DNA from: Rhodeus uyekii
Lineage: Eukaryota; Chordata; Actinopteri; Cypriniformes; Acheilognathidae
NCBI GenBank assembly: GCA_037043235.1
Contig: JAWRVZ010000104.1
Location: 310,001 to 374,000 of the forward strand
DNA length: 64,000 nt
Reading direction: 5' to 3'
The number at the start of each line of letters is the position of its first letter. Position 1 is the stretch's first letter. Shown in pieces: positions 1 to 13,589 of this stretch. The position numbers and the translations under genes are program-made. The notes under the pieces were generated by a model. That model did no database searches, was not told where the DNA came from, and saw nothing but the letters and a program-made list of their open reading frames with translations.

Positions 1-1140
1 AGATGATGCGTATGAATTTTCAAGCCAATCGTATTGACCGCCTATGACGAGTTCGAAAAAGTTGAAATTTCAAAAATCTCCAATATTTCATAAACAATTT
101 GATTGACAGCAGTGGTTCTTGAGGGAAAGTTGTTCAGTATGAGGAGATCTATCATATAATATCAATATTCTGTGGATGCGTGAAACACCACGTTAGTAGA
201 GACGCAAAAAACTCGTTAGCGCCAACTAGTGTCCGATTTTTTTCAAAATTCTGACAGACCACTAGGGCCATGAGTCAAACACACCCATCGAGTTTCGTTC
301 CGATCGACCTTCGTTAAGCTGGTCTAATTGATGCTCAAAGTTCATTGGCCAATGACGGCCATGCTTTTTGAGATACACCAATGTCCTCATACACCATCAT
401 GGACCCTTGGACAAAGACCGTGCATGACAAGTTTCAGGTCAATCAGACTAACATGTGACCCAGTACAGGTAATTTAGAGTTTTTTTCGCAATATAGCGCC
501 ACCAAGTGGTCAACCGTCGCAGGTTTTTTGTTGTGACCACAAAATGACCTTATACATGACTATGTGAAGTTTGGTGAGATTATCTCTTTGCGCTCCAGAG
601 TTATTACGATTTTAGCAAAAGTGCCTTTGCCTTATGCAAACGTTTTAGCGTGTTGTTGCGAGCCTGAATCACCGATCAAAATTCTTTGAATAACTTTTGG
701 TCATGAGAGTCTCTAGATGATATGTGTGAAGTTTCGCGTTATTTGGACAAACGGCCTATGAGGAGTTCGAAAAAATTTTTTTTCAGAAAAATCAAAATGG
801 CGGAAAATTTTTATAGGCGGAAATGAAATCGGAGATATACATTTTTTAAGTCTTGAGCCAAGGATTCCAGGGATATAAGACACTTGAGTGTACGACAAAC
901 GGTTTACGAGTTATGAGCGTGTACGCGTTTGTAGTCGCTGTAGCGCCACCTATTGCCCGATTTGCGTCATATTTTGATACGTTCTCCCCAAATTGAGACC
1001 TACCATCTGGCCAACTTTCAAGTCTCTAGACCTTACGGTTTGGTCTGCACGATAAGAAGTACGGCAGAATAATAATAATAATAATAAAAATCTTAACAAT
1101 TACAATAGGTTTTCAACGCTTCGCGTTTGAACCCCTAATA
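1..1140. repeat. Unclassified dispersed repeat, cut by window start
   Basis: A non-coding block with internal resemblance between modules: CCTATGACGAGTTCGAAAAA near 42-61 and CCTATGAGGAGTTCGAAAAA near 756-775, and several variants of TGTGAAGTTT. It ends with an ATA microsatellite (about 1067-1088) and a hairpin-prone motif, TTCAACGCTTCGCGTTTGAA (about 1113-1132). I remember very similar tails ending many copies of a repeat in teleost genomes, but I cannot name the family with confidence. Confidence 0.6.
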
Positions 1141-3247
1141 ATTCGGTTCCATCGGCTATGGATATAGTGTAAATGCGTCGGGTTTTGTTAATACCCTCTA
1201 TTTCTTATCCTATTTTCGATCGATTTTACAACAACCATAAAGAGAGGTTTTGTCAGGAAAATTAAAATGGGTTTCCTGCGATAACATAAACTGAGTAAGT
1301 TAATTAAGTCAAAATATTGATTAATATGACTATAATAATAATAATGTCTGGTCATTCTTCTGAAACGTCCACTTGGTATTCAACATGTCTTAAAATATAT
1401 AGATATATATTTTTAAACTTGCCTTGATCTCCTAGAGTTTATGAATCCACATTAATGCGGCTCGGGTGATTTTTATTTGTTTTTTGTTCATCTGATTTAA
1501 ATACAGTTTTTTTTTTTTAATCTATTCTTAAAATGTAATAGATTAAATATAATTGAGTCTGTTAATATAGAATCCTGTGTCAAGCAGATTTTCCAAACAT
1601 TGACACAAAAAGCACCAAAGATCTACGCTAGCGTCAGTTTGTAAAATAGACCTATTTTAATACTGATTTTGTGGATTCGTAACATTCTCGATTGAAATTG
1701 TGCTTTGAAATGCTGGCTGATCTCTCTGGACGTGATGCTCCTGCTCTGAGTCTTTGCCTGCAGCTTTGCTGACAGACCCTACATGCCTTGCGTTGAGGAC
1801 AATGACCCGACTACATTAGGTAACTTCAGTGAGTAGGGTCAGATCAGTTAAAAATAGCCTTTTAAGGTTACGCTTTCTACTTTTACAGTGTATCAGCTTC
1901 TTGCGAAAAAAGAAAGACGAGTTTTTGCAATAGAAATTTTGCACACCTCTTGAGAGAAAAAACTGGACTATATGTATCCATCTCTATGACTGCGTCCTAA
2001 AACTTGGTTGGCAATATACCTAAAAAGCATTTTTGGGAATTTATATTTATGATGCGCATATATAGCAATGCCTCCTAGGTAGTCGACTTGCTCAATTTTT
2101 GAGACGCACAGCCAAGGTGTATAAACAATAAAGTGCTTCTAATTAATTCACACAGAATACATTAAGCATCCCACCTCAGTGAAAGTGCTACACCCTCATC
2201 AGTCTGCATAATTCTTTACAATCATTTTATACTAATTATCATGTGGCATCTTATTAACACAAATCTCTCAAACATAGGTTTGCCTAATCTAATTAGAAAT
2301 ATTTCTGTCATCAGTAGCCGTGTTTGAACAGCTTTTTCCTCATTGAAGAAATATCTTCCTAATTGTGTTCATGTAAATCTGGATAATGTAAAAATGTGAA
2401 GGCTGGAACAGATTTTCACTGCATGCTAATACTAATGTCGCCATTTGGCTACCATGTGGCATGGTACTTTTTAATTGCAGAGGTGTTAATTTAGCTCTCT
2501 AATCCAGGTGTAATGTAAACTGCAGCGAGCCTGGAGCGACGTTCCATCTCATTTAGTCTCTCGCTAATATCCCCACAGACTTGTTGCTCTATCTGTGTCT
2601 AATGTGATAATTCTATTCTTCTGTGGTCATATTTAATCCTGCAGTCTAAAGTGCACGTTATAATCCCTCCAGCACTAATCGACAGCACCTTCGGCTGCCG
2701 AATTCTCTGCAGGACTTGCTTCTCAGACAGTTTTGCCTTCAAGTTGTCACAGTTTGGCAGGAGTGTTAATGTCCAGTAAATGTGTGCATGTCAGCAGAGT
2801 GGCTCCATGCCATCCTGCCTCGGCAGTGTGAAGTGTGTCCGTCTTTCGGAGTCGTCTGTTCCTCGACGCTCCCCGTAGAGCCATCACCCTATAGCCGTCC
2901 GCTCCATCCCTTCCTACGATAATAATAGAGTGTGGCGTTACCTCAGCGCCAGTCACCTTTCTGTCCGTGCTCTTGTGTGCACGCTCTTCTCTTCCGTATA
3001 TATTCTACTCTCGGATTTGTTTGTGGCCTCGGTGGGCTGTTTATTCTGGCAAACAGGATTGGCAGAGGATTAAAGTGGGAGCCCGTAGCCGTGCGATTGT
3101 TTCAGCTCTTTATCTCGATCCTCGTCCTGAGACGGCGTGGAATCAGCGAGGTGGGAAGTCTGGAGCGAGTGTTAGAAGCCCGAGAGCGTTTCAGAAGATG
3201 CATCGGATCCCCCCGAAGGCTTTCAAACCTGCCGAGTCCCATAGAAT
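1141..3247. other. No gene recognised (probable xylt1 intron 2)
   Basis: AT-rich DNA that becomes more balanced after about 2500. Overlapping short open frames at 2932-3275 show no family resemblance and no splice-consistent conservation that I can judge. Nothing else stands out. Confidence 0.6.
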
Positions 3248-3482
3248 CCTAATGGTTAGAGAGTCAGACTTGTGACCCAAAGGTTGAGGGTTCAATTCTC
3301 AGTGCCGGGAAGAAGGCACCTAACCCTCAAGTGCTCCCCGGGCGCCGCAACAAAAATGGCTGCCCACTGCTGTGTGTGTGTGTCTAAGGTTTGCACTACT
3401 CCCTACTCCTAATGTGCGTTCACTGACTTGGATGGGTTAAATGCAGAGGACAAATTCTGAGTATGGGTTACCACTTTCACTT
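3248..3482 (+). mobile_element. tRNA-derived SINE
   Basis: The head resembles a tRNA gene: AATGGTTAGAGAGT near 3251 is A-box-like, and GGGTTCAATTC at 3288-3298 is a B box. A body with the motif GGATGGGTTAAATGCAGAGG (about 3431-3450) and a short 3' tail follow. This body is typical of a fish SINE with a conserved central domain (V-SINE-like by memory). The tRNA-like part lacks a full cloverleaf, so it is not a tRNA gene. Confidence 0.75.
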
Positions 3483-6400
3483 TAAGACAAGAAAAAGATA
3501 CCTATCCGTCTGCTTTTGTCTGAAATGAACCTCGAAGTCACATCACTATTGGATTTCCTCATGGCTTGTTGTTTCGAGTCATTTCAGGTAACTGTCTTTG
3601 CTGGTGCAGATGATCAGAGTGTAGTGTGTTTGTGTCTGCCTAAAAAGCAGCATGAGTCTTTTTTGTCCGGGTATTTTAGTAGTGCTACACTCTACCTGAC
3701 CTCTGCTGATTCAAAGAGAACAAAATGGATAGGGGAGTGACTATTCCCCTTTTGTTCTGCACTTTGTCCCGGCTGCTCTTTAATACTACAGTCACAACTC
3801 TGCTGACACAAATTGTCTGCTCTTCAGCCTTTTTGATTAAAGAGGTGTGAGACACAGATGACCTCTCACCTCTTGTGGTGCCTTTTTAAACATGGCATTA
3901 ACCCAAACCCACACGCAATCTGCGCCCACCGAAACCATCTCCGAATTGCAAAAAAACTAAAAAGGATCTTCTCTCGCTTTTTTGTGCATGTTCATAAGAA
4001 ATTGATTCTTCTTTCTTTTTTGGATGTTCATATTTTGACTCATTCGAACATATTTGATCATTTGAACCTATTTATTTTTTTTGCAGGTTGATATTTTTAA
4101 AATCTTTTCTGCATGATTTCCACAGTCTTTGTCTGGTACTACATTAACCTCGCCATTTGCATGTTATTTGATTGTTCAGCACTGGATTTCTTGTATGATT
4201 TGTGCACTTTGCGTACTCCTTCCTGAACCCGAAACTGGAAGTTCCATTGCTTGGGGAAATGGGGATGTTGGCTGTACATAATAGGAAGTGGATTAAACCT
4301 CAGTTAAATGTGGGATTTTTTGTAAATGACAAAATTGGCTCTGATTTTTTTTGGGATACTTTACTGTGAATGAATGCGTTTTTGTACTACCTAAGAAAAT
4401 AATTTCCAAGCTTAAATGGAACACCAGATACGGCTAGATTCAATTGACTAGATATTTTCATATGTTGATATTTCTGGGGCCTGTGTTAATGCTGCAATGA
4501 ACGGTACTTCCTTCATTTGCTTTAACACGCTCTCATTAGCCAGATGCCACTGCGCACCAGGTGAGGGGAACGCCACATTTGTCTTGTTACTGCATGTTCT
4601 GATTCTCCTCAGGTCAGCCGGTCCCACATGCTCAAACACCGCTCGGTTCCTGTTGCCGCAGGTCGTTCCCGATGCGAGGGGAGTCTGGTTTGATGGTGAT
4701 CAATCTCATATGTCGTGCTCAGCGTGTGTGCTGAATGTGAATGTGCTCATTATCTGCTGAATGCTCGCCACCTGATTTAGTGGTGGGATCCCAGAGGGAG
4801 GGGCTCTGGGGACCGTCCACATAAACACATGCACACACCTGTGTGGCTCTTTCTCACTCACTGTAGCATGAGGAGGGATCTTTCCTGTAGCCGGGCTCCA
4901 GAGAGCGCACCCATAGTGGAATAAAAAAGCCTGATTCTCACTCGCACGCTCATTTCACAAAGACAAATTACATACCATATGTGTTAACTAGCTGCATTTT
5001 GAGTTAAACTGTAATTGTTAATTATTGAATAAGGCCACAAAATGATTTCACATGCATAAATCAAGGGAATTTGGGAAATCAAAACAAACATGACGGATTG
5101 TAAACAGTCAATGGCAGAAAGACAGATAATGATGTTTGTTACACGACCTCTGCACAGTCCATCTCGTTACCACACAAAATGAACATTTCTGCTTTTGTCC
5201 AGCCAACTGTGTCATTCCGAGGCACGCAACTAATTTTCTTCACAGAAACTCTGCTGTGGACACATTGTCTTTCTCTCAGTCTTTTCCTGTTATTGAGTTG
5301 TTCCATCCTCTCCTCTCCTCGCCACGCAGTGCTGACTCACACTCTGTCAGTATGCCTGAGTGCTTACAGGCCATCTCTCTGTCTCTGTTGCCTCTCGCTC
5401 TCTCTCTCTCTCTCTCTGCATATCTGTCTTTGTCTCTCTCTCAACATTTGATCCAGGCTGGTCGTTGTTTTGCTTGATCATCAGAAGTTGCCCCAGGGTG
5501 CTCGTTTGCCCCAGCTTCAGTTGGACAGCTGCCCTGTTAGCGTTTCCTCCTCTCCATTAGCTCTTAAACAGAGAGGGAAGTATATCTCAGACCTTGTAAA
5601 GATTGTTGAGCCAGGTTGTTTGTGCATGGCTTTCAAAGGCTAGAGGCAAAGTCAAATTTGTTTTCAATAGGTTACCTTCATTCCAGAAGTGCAGAAAAGA
5701 CCAAACAGAGCACTTTCATCTCTCTCTGACTGTTACGTAATGAACCGAGCCAACACCTATTGATTTGTTTCTCTGTGTTAAGCTGATGGTTATCAGAAAC
5801 AATTCCATGATGTGCTCTCTTAATGAGCGGGCTCGGTCCCATTGCCTCGCCAATGACTTCATCTACTAAAACGAAAGCAAGCGCCCGGGCTGATTTTATA
5901 GCTCACACCGAGCGCCTTGATAAAGACTTACTTTTCCTGGCGCAACCACCGTCGTGAAAATGCTTTCAAGGGGCTGAATGTCTATTGTGTTAGGGTAGAA
6001 TATTTTGCTAGCTGTGCTTTATGTCCTTTGTAAACATGTCCATAAAAAGTGAGCTAATTGTTATGTAAGCTCGACAGCACAATAGTGGCCTGTCACAGAT
6101 ATTGGAAAAACAGCACATTGGTGCGCTGTAATGCTACCATTAACATAACTGTGGTTGGTCGCTATTCATACTTGACTAAGTACGCTGCTATAGGCCCTTA
6201 ATTCCACCCCCCCCCCCCCCCCCCCTGTCATTGTTTGTACTCATTTGTTATCACTCATTGTGTGGAAATAGGAGGGGGCGTGGCCAAAGGATGCTTGTGA
6301 GTCGTGGGTGGGGTAATGGAGGGTCATTTTGCGTGAGGTCTCTTAAAACGTGTGAGGCCTTGTTTGGATGCATTATATTCAGAATATTAGGGATGAACAA

Positions 6401-9243
6401 AATTACAAATCTTTCTGAAGCCAGTTATTTTCATGCAATGGACAATATTAAAGTTATGTACATGTTTGTCTAAATTAATTTAAAATGAACTTGAAATCTA
6501 AAGTTTTTTGGAGATTTGCTAAAGATGCATTGCATTTAACAGTGCTAATGGACAGTCACACTGCACTTTCCTTTCCGTTGACTTTCATTCATACGCATGA
6601 AAGAGATGGAAAGCGAAGGAGTAATACAAAGTTCAAGTTTGGTGATTTTTGACCTGCGAATTTGTCACATGAAGAAGTGTGACCAATACAAGATTACAGT
6701 GTTACATTGGAGTAGATTGCATATTTTTATATTTTTGATTGAATTGTTTTAAAAAAAAGATGTCGCAGAGTGTGACTCCATTTTCTGACTGTTGCGGTGT
6801 GTAAAAATGTTATGTGCTCAAAAGTCTAGTGTAACCGTTGTTTTATAAAAAATTATTATTGTAAAAATGTTTTTAAAGATTCACTTTTAGTGAGCATTAG
6901 ATGACCCAGGTGATCTGAATGTAAATATAAGGAAAATGACTGTGCACAATTTGCAACGACAATAAATAAATTAAAATCAAGATGTAATATTCACCAATAA
7001 GCAATATGGTACTGAGATATTGTGCATCCCTATACACGCATAAATACTTTTATATATATATTCATTTAATAAATGCTATACGCGCACAAATATACATACA
7101 GGATTAATGTTTTGTGTGAGCTTGATGATTGGAAAAACCTGCGGTTGAGCAGGAGTCATCGGGGCGAGCAGTTGATGCTGCAGATGAAGAGAGGTGTTGT
7201 GTGTTCATGTGAATACGTTCCCTGTGAGCAGTGGAAAACGTTGGTCGGGGTGTATAACTAAGTGTTGAGGTGTGTCAGTATGACTGTAACTGTGTGCTGG
7301 TCGCATGAATGAGGCTTGTGTTACAGCCCAGTCAGTGACGTCCGAAAGAAAATAAAAGGCATTCACTGGTTGCTTTACCACCATCATCCAGACAGGTAGT
7401 GCCAACTACTTCTGCCTCACTCTCTGTATAAACCCCCCCCCAACCGCCCACTGTGTAGTAATATTGCAAAAAAAAAACTAATTTTTGATTAAAAAAACAA
7501 TCAAATTAAATTGTGAGACTGGTGATGATTCACACCCCTATTATTAGTTTCAGCTATAACATGAAAGTAATTATTGACTTATTGGTATTGGCCAGATTCT
7601 ATGCATCCATATTTTATCACCCTTTTCTGTTTTTTTCTCTCTCTTACAGTTTAATTCAGCTTTATTTTCAGCAAAATGTATGTTTGTTGTGGAGATCAAG
7701 TTTTAAAATGTTGTTAGTTTCTTTGAGAATGTATAATCAATCCAATCTCAGTCAAACTTTCGGAATCTGAGGAATGACTCTGAATAGCTCTCTCTCTCTC
7801 TCTCTCTCTCTCTTTTTCTCTGAGTTGGTCTCACAGTCTGTTTCTCTCCGCTGTGTATATTGTGTCCTCTGCATTCCTGCACTGAACGTGGGCCAAACCA
7901 GCTCGTCCGTGTATCCGTCTGCATCAAGCAGCAACCATAATCCACCCAGCATCAGATAATCATGCTACTCTACAACAACCTCATTACACACGGTCTAATA
8001 TCAGCCATGGATTTAAGCAGATGCAAAAACAAATACTTCAAATCCATAATCCCAAAGGCAAAGGCAAAAATCCCATTGGTAAGCATCTTAAACTAGTTTT
8101 TGTGTTTGTTTGTTTTAGTCTTATGCAGATAGCGAGAGGCATCCTGGGAATAAGGTCTGGTGTTGTTTTATGCTTGTGTGAAATTCAGAGAATTTAAATC
8201 ACGATGTGAATTTTCAAGGCCCTGTTTGCATGCGTCTTCTGTTTTTTGAGACCTCTCATATCTCATTTGTGTTTTGTAGATGCCATAGACGCCAAAGCTA
8301 ATGATCCTCTTGTCGTTTCTGTATTCAACGGAGAATCATTTGGGGACGTCTGTGAATGTCAGTGATTGAATTTATTGTGGGAAACGAGGAGAATATTATC
8401 TGAAGACTTTATAATCGCAAATAGCTTTGTCTACAAGCCACCGGGCCCTCCCAAATTGTCACCTTTTTCAAGTCACAAATGCCATTTCACTCATTTCATT
8501 ATACAATGTGCATCCCGCAACAGAGACCTAATTAAAGTGCGCTGGAAGGGCATAATTCTAGGCAATGCCTGCTGGGGCTTGTGAATCATGTCGGCTACAT
8601 GTGACCAAGACGCAAGCTCTTTCACAGCCCTCTTCCGTTCTCTCTTTTTTTCTTTCTTTTTTTTGTGTCAAGCGAGAGAAGAGTATATCACACGCTGGTG
8701 TGAATTCCCACTGAGCCTCTGAAGGCTAATAAACTCCCTCTGCCACCCACGGTTCGATTCCCCCTGCCCCGACTCATCCTGGTGGAACAGAGGGTCCTGT
8801 TCGCACTCTTTTAGACATACCCCCTGTGAATCCCTCTAAACAACTGGTCTGTGCGTCTCTGATTGTTGTTTGTGAAAGCAGCGGGTGTAAACGCAAAGTT
8901 CGCAATTGATTTCTGATATTGAACCGGAGCCTCCAAACCCACTGTTAAAGAGCAACTGGAAGATGCAGTCTCAGACTAACCAGAGAAGAGTCTTGAGCAT
9001 CCAGGCTTAGTCTCTAGGTGTGATTAAGTGTAGGCTTCGTGTTTAAGAAGAAAACTGCAATTTATGTGTATTTTCTCCTTTAAAAATAAATCTAAAAAAA
9101 TCCCTTAATCCAACATCTACTCAAATCCCTGGCGTAATCCACAGCAATCCCAGAGGGTTTTGATAATACTTTGTGTTGCTAGTGTATCTTTCTTAACTGA
9201 TTATTTGCCCAAACCACTGATACCTCCACACAACGTCCGGTTG
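3483..9243. other. No gene recognised; intronic DNA with microsatellites
   Basis: All open frames are short and without family resemblance. Simple repeats: CT-rich 5390-5441, a run of 19 C at 6207-6225, and (CT)n at 7788-7813. Frames that cross the CT tracts (near 5179-5560 and 7748-7959) are repeat artefacts made of Ser/Leu or Arg/Glu runs. Confidence 0.6.
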
Positions 9244-10485
9244 TAGTGCTGTGCAATATGGCCAAAAATATTATCACTGTAGTTTTTTCCATATCAGTTA
9301 ATATTGATATCACAATATTGATTTACCATTAATGGGGAAGGAAATGTTCTCCATATATATTTGCTAGACCTTCAGCAAGAATGTAAAAACTTGTATGTTC
9401 ACAATGAATCTCCACAGAGTTGCTAACTTTTCGTTTAGGGCCCCATGAAATCCATTTTATTTTTCCCTAAATTCTGTTTTCCATTTTATTTTTATGGATT
9501 CCATAAAGTTTTATGATTTAATACAAATGTATCATCAAAATGGTGTCTAATTAAATGAAACATTTAATTAATCTTTTAAAAAGTATTTAAAAAAATAAGA
9601 ATTTACAACAAAACGTTGCATTTTTATTTTTTTATCAAATGGAATGCTGCAAAATAGAACTGTATAAATTAAATCATGGGTGAAAATAAATATCTTGGTT
9701 GTACAATATTTACAAATAATAATAACTAATATTTTCAAATATTATTTATTTTAAGTGTTTTAGTATACAATATTAATATATATTTCTGCTCAAGTTAAAC
9801 AAGACGTTCATTTCGACTGTTTGTCGTGAAGATCCTTTCAGTTTTTGACCTAGCCTATTTCTTAAATTAGATGGTAAAAAGCTTTTGAAGTGACTCAAAG
9901 CCATTTTGGAGATGAAGTTCATGTCTTCATATATTGAGACGCAGATGCTGAAAACCCTGAGCATCACGTGTGTAGTGAGTTGAGTTTGTATATTAGACGA
10001 AACTACTACACTATGCACTCATTCACGCAGAGAACATACACTTTTGTCACGTTTATATTTCTGCTGTGTGATATACATGAAAACATGATTAAGCTAATGG
10101 TCTATTTACATTTGAATAGTTACATTCAGTGAAACTATACCTTATGCACTAGAGAAACCAGCGCATAGCCATCTTTAGTTTTTGCGGTAGCTCTGTATGT
10201 TTCTATGCCATCACTGTTGAAGAGTATTTAGCTGCTGCAGTGGATTTACTTATTGTAGAGTCCCGTTGTCATGAGCATTGTAATATCTGAAGTGAATGTC
10301 ATAACAAATATCAGTAGACCAGGAATATTTTAAAACGAGCGTCTAAAAGGTCTTGCATGCTGTGGAAAGCCAAAGCGGATGACCGGACAACAACGAGCAC
10401 ACTGCTGAAAGTCTATATCGAACATTTTTATATTGTTATGGATTCTGCCAATTAAATACTGTTACTGTTCTATTGCCCAGGCCTA
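9244..10485. mobile_element. hAT-like DNA transposon, non-coding
   Basis: Left end TAGTGCTGTGCAATATGG and right end TATTGCCCAGGCCTA form terminal inverted repeats of the common TAGGGCTGGGCAATATGG type. Flanking 8-mers TCCGGTTG (9236-9243) and TTTGGTGG (10486-10493) match at 5 of 8 positions, consistent with an old 8-bp target duplication. The 1.24-kb body carries no transposase that I can recognise. Confidence 0.6.
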
Positions 10486-11416
10486 TTTGGTGGACAGGTG
10501 AATCATCTGATTATGAATCACCCTACCTCATGGTCTTTGCTTTTCCGCTTTAGGTTGTAAAGAAAGAAATGCTTAATGTCAAGTGTCTGGTGTACGGGGA
10601 CAGACCGGTCACTGAAGCACAGCTCTCGGTATGACTTTTTCACTTTGGGGTGCCCTTTTAGAAACTCCAAAGAAGAGAAATGGGGTATCCATTTAAGGCC
10701 AAATTCACAACCTGAAAAGGTTGAATAGCCGAATGAAAAGAATACTAATGAAGCGAGGGATCAATTGGCTTATTCTGACTTTGCTTGTGCCCTCTCTTTC
10801 TCCACAGTTAAAAGCGGATGAATGGTGCCTCTGAACTGAGAGGTGTCAGTTAATGGTCAATTACAATTTTAAGCTGGTTTTAGTATTGTTCACCCATGCA
10901 AAAGTGTTGCTAGAGTGTTTTGAGTGGTTGCCAGGGCATGTTCTGAGCTGTTTTTAGCATGTTTCTTTGTGGTTGCTATGGTGGTTGCTTACTAGCCAAA
11001 ATAGTCTATATTGAGAGATGATTTTGTTTCCTTCTGTTTACAGTACATTTATTTAGTTTTTAGGCACTTTTATTCTGCAAATTAATGATTACTATCATTT
11101 AAATAGTATTTGTAAATATTTTATTTTTATATTTTCATTTTACTTTGTTTTTGTCTTTTTTTTATGTGCTTTTGTCATTATGTGCAATAGCTATAATTTC
11201 ATTCAATTTTAGTTTATTTTGTACTTTTACTTAAATGTAATTGCAGTTAGTTTTTAGAACTTTTAATTAACAATCAAGTTGAGTTATGCATATAACTACT
11301 GTGCCATTCGGTGAAGACGCCTTTATTCACGCCTTATTTACGAGGTCAAAGACTCCACGTATGTTTTTCAAGGGAAAGACAGTCCCTCATGACATCCATA
11401 GTAATTTTTTTTTTCT
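10486..11416. other. Intronic DNA with a GGTTGCTA-type repeat
   Basis: About 10880-11000 holds degenerate units of the type GTTGCTAGAGTG and GGTTGCCAGGGC, a short-period repeat that recurs at about 30030-30175. An exon-like 75-bp segment at 10555-10629 is treated under findings. No gene is called. Confidence 0.5.
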
Positions 11417-11577
11417 ACTATGGAAGTTAATGACAATTGTCAACTGTCTGATTACCATCATTCTTTAAAATATCTTCATCTGTGTTCAACAGAAGAAAGA
11501 AACTCATGATGGTAACATCAGAAACAACATGATGGTAAGTAATGATACATTTTTTTGGGGTGAACTCTCCCTTTAAA
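11417..11577. repeat. Short cyprinid inverted-repeat element fragment
   Basis: It contains AAAATATCTTCATCTGTGTT, CAACAGAAGAAAGAAACTCAT and the terminus GGGGTGAACTCTCCCTTTAAA. These are parts of a very abundant non-coding repeat known to me from zebrafish and carp. Related pieces are at about 23030-23105 and 49147-49545. Confidence 0.65.
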
Positions 11578-12057
11578 TCACCTGTGATAAACACGGACTG
11601 AGCCACAGTCTCCGAAGTGACATCTAGTCCGTAAAAAAAACGATCAAAAGTGTGCAGTAATGCTCATCTGGCTACTACACAAGTGTCCTCTACAGATTGT
11701 CCTCTTAACAATGCCCATGATGTTGCCATGCCCCTTGTGAACACATCCCTGCAGGTAGAGGCATCCCTTTACATTTTACTTTTCCACCTGAATGACCCCT
11801 TTACTGAAGAGTATACATATTGCTTCCCTTAATACTGCAGAAGCCTCTTCCAACCCTAAAGTCCCAATTACTCTGCCGAAACAGGAGGGGCGCAAAAGGA
11901 ACTGCAGCCGATAGCCCCACTGAATCGTGCGATGAACCCACAGTGTTAAGGTAGACAGGGAGTATCCCCAACATTACCTGGCGAACCCCCGTATCCTTTT
12001 GAAAGAATCTCTGGATATTGTACATCACTCCTGTCAGCACATAGCCCATTTGTGATG

Positions 12058-13285
12058 CTAGTGGTTCTTTATTGCCTCTGGAATGACATTCTTCCCTCTT
12101 CTGCAAGCTAGTGACTTAACAACAGTTAAGCAGTCCCTGGTTTCCTGACCCCACCTGTTTTTTAAGCTGAGAGATGGTGCTGCAGCCATCCTCTTGGCTG
12201 GTGGCAGTTGGGGAGATGACCGAAACTTTGGTTTAGGTTTGGCAGATTCAACCACTGATGCTGAACCATTACTGTACTGGCCATGGCATGAGACAAAGAC
12301 ACTAATGCATAACGCATGGAATGTAGTATGCAGTTGGCCTTCCCCCATAAGCTCGTCACATGGCTTCCCCCCTGACACGGCCTCGCTCAGCTCTACCAAG
12401 CAAATAGCCTGGTAAGTCTGCAGCAAGGTCAAAGTGCTCAAAGCTCTAGCCGTGCAGGCCTGATCATTATAAATCCTTCCGAGCTGTTTGTTTGTTGTAC
12501 TGGCACAGACCCATTAGAAGAGTAGGGATACCTGCAATTCCACTATTTTGAGTTAGTGCCAGGTATACAGCAAGCTAATGCTCCATTGTGTGTGTGTGGG
12601 GTGGGGTGGTGAAAACTCCCCACTCCATGAAGTTATTCCTCCCTGACACCATAGGAGGGGCAGACATAGGTTTGGCCAAAAAGTTGTAAGATCTGCCATA
12701 CAGTCCGGATAAAGCAGCAGGCGTGTTCTTACCGCTGTTTGCGTAGGAGACAAATAGAACCTGCCGAAGCACAAGCTTTTCTGTATCAGGGTGGGGGAGG
12801 GGGAGGTCACTCTACTGACAGCTTTCCTGCTCCTCTTCGATACAGCTCAATATAAGGATCCTCCATCACATCACTTCCCCCTTCCACCTCAGAAGGTGTG
12901 AATTATATCTTTTTTTCCCTACTTGAAAAATATTGTCTGAGAATTTCTCGCCCGCATCAAGCAAGACAGAGTCAACCTCACACTGATCAAAATCCTGATT
13001 AAACTCCGTAGCAGTCATGGGAACATTGTCGTAATCACCCACAAACTTCTCGGCTTTTATACGATTGCTCCAACTCTCCCTGTCCTCCTCGAAAACGGCT
13101 AGAGCCATATCTGGATCAGCCCCCAAAGACTGAATCGGACCGTGTCTACCCACTGCCCCACACTCCACACACCACTCAAGTGTGGATGCCTTGGGTTCGG
13201 AGAGAGCCAGCTTGGTGTGGATAATCCCCAAACACACCCGACGGAGTTTAATTTTATGTCTGTCTATGACTTTGTATACGAGCAA
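12058..13285 (-). pseudogene. DIRS-like retrotransposon gag relic
   Basis: On the minus strand three frame-shifted segments follow each other in gag order. 13285-12866 carries CLGIIHTKLALSEPKA then WCVEC, like the CLGxxHAxxAL...C..C head of fish DIRS gag. 12772-12575 carries SGLYGRSYNFLAKPM. 12441-12058 carries LLQTYQAICLVEL, and in another frame at 12359-12162 VQHQWLNLPNL, similar to the gag core motif xxRHLWLNL. Frame changes and stops show it is dead. No long terminal repeat, reverse transcriptase or tyrosine recombinase could be recognised nearby. Confidence 0.55.
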
Positions 13286-13589
13286 ATCAGTGTACGGGCA
13301 TTGTATCGGAGTGTGAGAATTTTTCCCTCACCCACACGCATTTTTTTTTGTGGAAAAGTCCTAACGCTCAGCATCTTTACGCGCATTTTTACTGGAAATA
13401 TTCTAGCGACAGCCTCTCCCAAAGCCTATCACTTCTTAACTTGTTCATTCTCTCAGCGTCGCTCGGTTTGGTTGCATCATTCACCACGGTGATACTTTTA
13501 TAAGTGATTTACAGCGGTTTCTCCTCCTGTTGTTAACATTAATTGTGATCGCTATTGTTCACGTAGTGAAATATATACGTACAGTACAG

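Noticed and set aside
3248..3310. Possible tRNA gene
   Set aside because: A and B box-like motifs are present, but no complete acceptor stem or cloverleaf. It is the head of a SINE.
5136..5560. Ser/Leu-rich open frames
   Set aside because: Products of CT-rich simple repeats, in three overlapping frames.
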